A DNA stretch of 64,000 nucleotides from an uncultured Porphyromonadaceae bacterium (GTDB lineage: Bacteria > Bacteroidota > Bacteroidia > Bacteroidales > Muribaculaceae), in assembly GCA_947567425.1 (NCBI GenBank), contig CANOLV010000003.1, positions 1 through 64,000 of the forward strand, given 5' to 3'. How positions within the stretch are numbered: position 1 is the stretch's first letter; every line of letters starts with the position of its first letter. The position numbers and the translations under genes were made by a program. Shown one piece after another: positions 60,977-64,000 of this stretch. The notes beneath the pieces were generated by a model that searched no databases, was not told the origin of the DNA, and was given only the letters and a program-made list of their open reading frames with translations.

Positions 60977-61966
60977 ATGAAATATTTATCATTGCCTGAC
61001 GATTCTGTAAGGAGACTGCCATTTTATCTGGCTATGGAGGAATATGCCGCCCGCAATAGCAGGGAGGAATTGTTCTTCATGTGGCAGGTGGCTCCGACTG
61101 TTATCTTTGGGCGGAACCAATTGGTAAATAATGAAGTTAATCTCGATTATTGCAGAGACAATTCCATCCAGATGTATCGTCGTAAGAGTGGTGGTGGATG
61201 TGTGTTTGCCGACTTGAGCAATATTATGTTCAGTTATATAGTCTCGTCGGACGATGTAGTCACAACATTTGCGGAATATACGGGTAAAATAGCTGCCATG
61301 CTTCGGTCTCTTGGACTTGATGCAAAAGCTACCGGCCGAAATGACATATTCATAGGCGATAAGAAGGTGTCGGGAAATGCATTCTATCATGTCGCAGGAA
61401 GAAGCATAGTGCATGGAACCATGCTTTATGACACGGATCTCGCTCACATGACGGCCGCCATATCTCCTTCAAAAGAGAAGTTGACATCCAAAGGGGTAGA
61501 GTCGGTCAGGAGTAGAATCACTACATTAAATCAGCATCTCGACATCTCTATTGATGAGTTTAAGAACTACGCAAGACGCTATATGTGCGGTGATGAGGAG
61601 CTACGGCTTGATGAGTCGGATGTGAAAGCAATCGAAAGAATATCCAGCCCATACTATACAAAAGAGTGGATTTTCGGAAAGGATCCACGGTGTTCACGAA
61701 GCATTAATACCCGAATTGAAGGTGTTGGTGAATTTCAGATTCAGATTGCCGTAAAATCCAATCGCATAGAGAGCATCGATATGTCGGGCGACTTTTTTCT
61801 ATTGTCCGACATAGACGACAAACTCTTCAGAAAGCTTGCCGGGTGTGAATACACTATGGAAGCTGTGGCTGAGGTGCTGAATGACATTCGTCTGGATTCA
61901 ATAATCAGCGGAATGACTAACGAACAATTTATATCACTAATATTTCATAAAAATGGAAGAGAATAA
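60977..61966 (+). CDS. lplA: Lipoate--protein ligase A
   Basis: A 329-residue enzyme that attaches lipoate to carrier domains such as GcvH. The lipoate-binding RRKSGGGCVFADLSN, the catalytic Lys in GDKKVSGNAFY and the C-terminal accessory domain (about 240-329) are present. It overlaps gcvT by 14 bp, so lipoylation and the glycine cleavage complex are encoded together. Confidence 0.93.
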   Translation: MKYLSLPDDSVRRLPFYLAMEEYAARNSREELFFMWQVAPTVIFGRNQLVNNEVNLDYCRDNSIQMYRRKSGGGCVFADLSNIMFSYIVSSDDVVTTFAEYTGKIAAMLRSLGLDAKATGRNDIFIGDKKVSGNAFYHVAGRSIVHGTMLYDTDLAHMTAAISPSKEKLTSKGVESVRSRITTLNQHLDISIDEFKNYARRYMCGDEELRLDESDVKAIERISSPYYTKEWIFGKDPRCSRSINTRIEGVGEFQIQIAVKSNRIESIDMSGDFFLLSDIDDKLFRKLAGCEYTMEAVAEVLNDIRLDSIISGMTNEQFISLIFHKNGRE

Positions 61967-63050
61967 AAGAACATGTCTGTATGACAAACATGTAGCTCTT
62001 GGAGCGCAAGTGAGTCCGTTTGGCGGTTTCGACATGCCCATTCAATATAAAGGCATTGTAGAGGAGCATAATGCGGTTAGAAATGCATGCGGTGTGTTCG
62101 ATGTGTCGCACATGGGCGAAGTCATAGTTAAAGGCGAGGATGCTGAAAAATATGTCAACCACATCTTTACCAATGATGTTCGCGGTGCTGAAAATGGCAA
62201 ATGTTTTTACGGCATGATGCTCAATCTGGAAGGTGGCGTTGTCGATGACTTGCTGGTGTATAAACGCGATGACAAAAATTTCTTCCTTGTGATAAACGCA
62301 TCTAATATTGATAAGGACCTTGCGTGGATACGTGGTAATGTCGATGGATTTGATGTGGAAATAGTCGATCTTAGCGATCAGCTTGGCGAACTGGCCATAC
62401 AGGGTCCGAACTCGGAGAAAGTTATGACAGAAGTTTTGGGCCTCCCGGTGGCCGACTTAGGTTTTTATACATTTAAGGAACTTGATGTCGACGGCGAAGA
62501 TATAATCGTAAGCCGTACAGGTTATACCGGTGAAGATGGATTCGAAATATATGCATCGCATGGTCTGACAAATAAATTTTGGGACGAGCTTTTGGCTTCT
62601 GGCGATGTTGAACCTTGTGGCTTAGGATGCCGTGACACGTTGCGCTTCGAGGTCGGACTGCCTCTTTACGGCGACGAACTGGCTGATGACATTTCACCCA
62701 TTGAAGCAGGCCTGGGCATATTTGTCAAAATGGATAAACCGGAGTTCATCGGTAAAGATGCCGTTGCGAGATTGAAGGCGGATGGAGTAAAACGTAAACT
62801 TGTCGGTCTTGAACTTAAGGATCGGGCTATCCCTCGACATGGATATGAAGTGTTGAACCAGAACGACGAAGTTGTAGGTCATGTCACCACTGGATATCAT
62901 GCCATTTCTGTAGATAAGAGCATTGCTATGGCACTTGTCGACGTCGATTATTCTTCGCTCGATACACCGCTAAAAGTGCGTATACGGCGAAAGACTTTCC
63001 CTGCTATAGTTGTTAAAAAGAAATTTTACAAGAAAAGTTATAAGAATTAA
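61953..63050 (+). CDS. gcvT: Glycine cleavage system aminomethyltransferase (T protein)
   Basis: A 365-residue folate-dependent enzyme that releases ammonia and makes 5,10-methylene-THF from the aminomethyl group on GcvH. Landmarks are GGFDMPIQYKGIVEEH, the catalytic Asp in FDVSHMGE, the folate-binding RTGYTGEDGFEIY and the CGLGCRDTLRFEVGLPLYG region. It overlaps lplA by 14 bp and precedes gcvH by 29 bp. Confidence 0.96.
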   Translation: MEENKRTCLYDKHVALGAQVSPFGGFDMPIQYKGIVEEHNAVRNACGVFDVSHMGEVIVKGEDAEKYVNHIFTNDVRGAENGKCFYGMMLNLEGGVVDDLLVYKRDDKNFFLVINASNIDKDLAWIRGNVDGFDVEIVDLSDQLGELAIQGPNSEKVMTEVLGLPVADLGFYTFKELDVDGEDIIVSRTGYTGEDGFEIYASHGLTNKFWDELLASGDVEPCGLGCRDTLRFEVGLPLYGDELADDISPIEAGLGIFVKMDKPEFIGKDAVARLKADGVKRKLVGLELKDRAIPRHGYEVLNQNDEVVGHVTTGYHAISVDKSIAMALVDVDYSSLDTPLKVRIRRKTFPAIVVKKKFYKKSYKN

Positions 63051-63079
63051 ATTATCACATTTAAATTAAAGACATAATT

Positions 63080-63445
63080 ATGAGCAAGATTTATTATTCC
63101 CCGACTCACGAGTATATTAAAGTAGATGGCAATGTAGGTTATATTGGTATAACTGACTATGCGCAGCATCAGCTCGGCAATGTAGTGTATGTTGACATGC
63201 CGGAGGTCGATGATGAAGTTGTAGCAGGCGAGGATTTCGGTGCTATTGAGAGCGTGAAAGCCGCCAGCGACTTGATTTCTCCTGTTAGCGGTACCGTTGT
63301 TGAGGTCAATGAAGCTCTTGTCGACGAGCCTGGACTTATCAATAAGGATTCAATGGAAAATTGGATTATTAAAGTGGAAATGTCGGATGCGTCTGAACTG
63401 GATTCACTTCTTGACGAAGGAGCATATAAGGAACTTTGCCATTAA
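63080..63445 (+). CDS. gcvH: Glycine cleavage system H protein
   Basis: A 121-residue lipoyl carrier that shuttles the aminomethyl intermediate between P, T and L proteins. The lipoylated lysine is Lys60 in AIESVKAASD. The barrel-sandwich hybrid pattern and length are typical. It is placed between gcvT and gcvPA in the same operon. Confidence 0.97.
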   Translation: MSKIYYSPTHEYIKVDGNVGYIGITDYAQHQLGNVVYVDMPEVDDEVVAGEDFGAIESVKAASDLISPVSGTVVEVNEALVDEPGLINKDSMENWIIKVEMSDASELDSLLDEGAYKELCH

Positions 63446-63456
63446 CATGCCATATT

Positions 63457-64000
63457 ATGCTTCATAGATATTTCCCACACACCGAGGAGGATATCTCTGT
63501 AATGCTCCAAAAGTGCGGTTTATCCGACATGAAGGATCTATATTCCGATGTCCCGGAACAGTTGCTTCTGGGGTGTGACTATGATCTCCCAGATGAATGG
63601 AGCGAAAAAGAGGTCCGGGATTTTTTCAAAAGACTTGGTGATAAAAACCGCAATCTGACTTGCTTTGCCGGAAATGGCTATTATGACCATTATTCTCCGG
63701 CAGTCATATCCGCTATATTGTCGCGTTCGGAATTTCTGACCGCATACACTCCGTACCAACCGGAAATATCGCAGGGTACGCTTCAATATATATTTGAGTA
63801 TCAGAGCATGATGACTCAGCTTACCGGGCTTGATGTGTCGAATGCGTCGATGTATGACGGAGCGACAGCCACAGCTGAGGCAATGATGATGACTATAGCG
63901 TCTGTCCGCAAACGGAATAAAGTCCTGGTATCCGCCACGATTGCACCTCAGGTATTGAACGTAATGAAGACATACGCTCATTATCATGGTGTGGAGTTGG
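63457..64000 (+). CDS. gcvPA: Glycine dehydrogenase (decarboxylating) subunit 1, GcvPA type (3' truncated by window edge)
   Basis: The first 181 codons of a PLP-dependent glycine decarboxylase start 11 bp after gcvH. The segments YYDHYSPAVISAILSR, FLTAYTPYQPEISQGTLQ and SNASMYDGATATAEAM match the alpha-type (split) P protein more than the fused GcvP. The PLP lysine normally lies in the second subunit and is not in view. gcvPB should follow outside the window. Confidence 0.88.
   Translation, partial: MLHRYFPHTEEDISVMLQKCGLSDMKDLYSDVPEQLLLGCDYDLPDEWSEKEVRDFFKRLGDKNRNLTCFAGNGYYDHYSPAVISAILSRSEFLTAYTPYQPEISQGTLQYIFEYQSMMTQLTGLDVSNASMYDGATATAEAMMMTIASVRKRNKVLVSATIAPQVLNVMKTYAHYHGVEL

Noticed and set aside
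63538..63987. 149-codon minus-strand frame at the window end
   Set aside because: Opposite the clearly conserved gcvPA coding sequence, which is open to the window edge.
1..64000. CRISPR array, rRNA/tRNA genes, insertion sequences, toxin-antitoxin pairs or phage genes
   Set aside because: No regularly spaced repeats, no rRNA or tRNA signatures, no transposase and no phage structural genes were found on reading the window.

Overview
The window reads as ordinary chromosome of a Bacteroidota bacterium, order Bacteroidales; a Muribaculaceae-like gut commensal is my guess, but the family rests on gene content only. Supporting this are many copies of the Bacteroidota promoter form (TTG or TTTG, about 20 nt, then TAnnTTTG), few Shine-Dalgarno sites, and lineage-typical families (NigD-like lipoprotein, DUF4492 beside cydAB, DUF3098 beside ftsX, DUF6377 regulator, DUF3857 protein, RNase R, split-type GcvPA). 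I see no rRNA, tRNA, CRISPR array, transposase or prophage. The only mobile-type gene is a lone tyrosine recombinase at about 20.2-21.4 kb.

Layout. 0-5.5 kb: the end of a GH57 amylase converges on xerC-hpf behind rpsU and a large secreted DUF3857-type protein. 5.6-10.7 kb: a PHP phosphoesterase, gyrB and rnr. 10.8-13.4 kb: an ECF sigma factor overlapping a membrane anti-sigma/beta-barrel fusion, plus a NigD-like lipoprotein. 13.5-20 kb: Ca2+ P-type ATPase, asnA, prfC, rfbD. 20-24.9 kb: the recombinase, a GH2 glycosidase, an M23/LysM peptidase and ndk. 25-29.6 kb: a tightly packed folP-cdaA-ispD-recG operon (folate, c-di-AMP, isoprenoid, repair). 30-38.5 kb: carAB with a long leader, DUF4492-cydA-cydB (cytochrome bd oxidase) and a YigZ/IMPACT protein. 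38.5-42.4 kb: ftsX-DUF3098-uppP-truB-queA. 42.6-47.3 kb: an acetyl/succinyl-CoA transferase, miaB, a Crp/Fnr regulator and a BASS-type transporter. 47.9-50.4 kb: a DUF6377 membrane regulator and a very small GT4-like protein. 50.5-58.5 kb: guaB followed by an envelope-biogenesis run (double-parvulin PPIase, parvulin-less lipoprotein, SurA, OstA-like protein), then YraN. 58.6-60.7 kb: a GT2 glycosyltransferase, a GNAT acetyltransferase and recR. 61-64 kb: lipoate ligase, gcvT, gcvH and the start of gcvPA, which together make a glycine-cleavage operon with its own lipoylation enzyme.

No complete new defence or mobile system is visible. The most unusual signals are small and regulatory: a perfect 17-bp inverted repeat that embraces the TSS region and start codon of the YigZ gene; a perfect 20-bp palindrome that runs into the DUF6377 promoter; strong hairpins lying inside coding sequence at convergent gene ends whose stop codons interlock; a carA leader whose two ends can pair; mirror-image promoters between miaB and the CoA transferase; a 24-residue hydrophobic peptide gene in the 0.6-kb gap before carA; and palindromes on both sides of the lone recombinase. 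Promoter and terminator calls are read by eye from consensus and base pairing and are inference. Start codons were often moved inward from the longest frame, using promoter position, signal peptides and ATG versus TTG/GTG.
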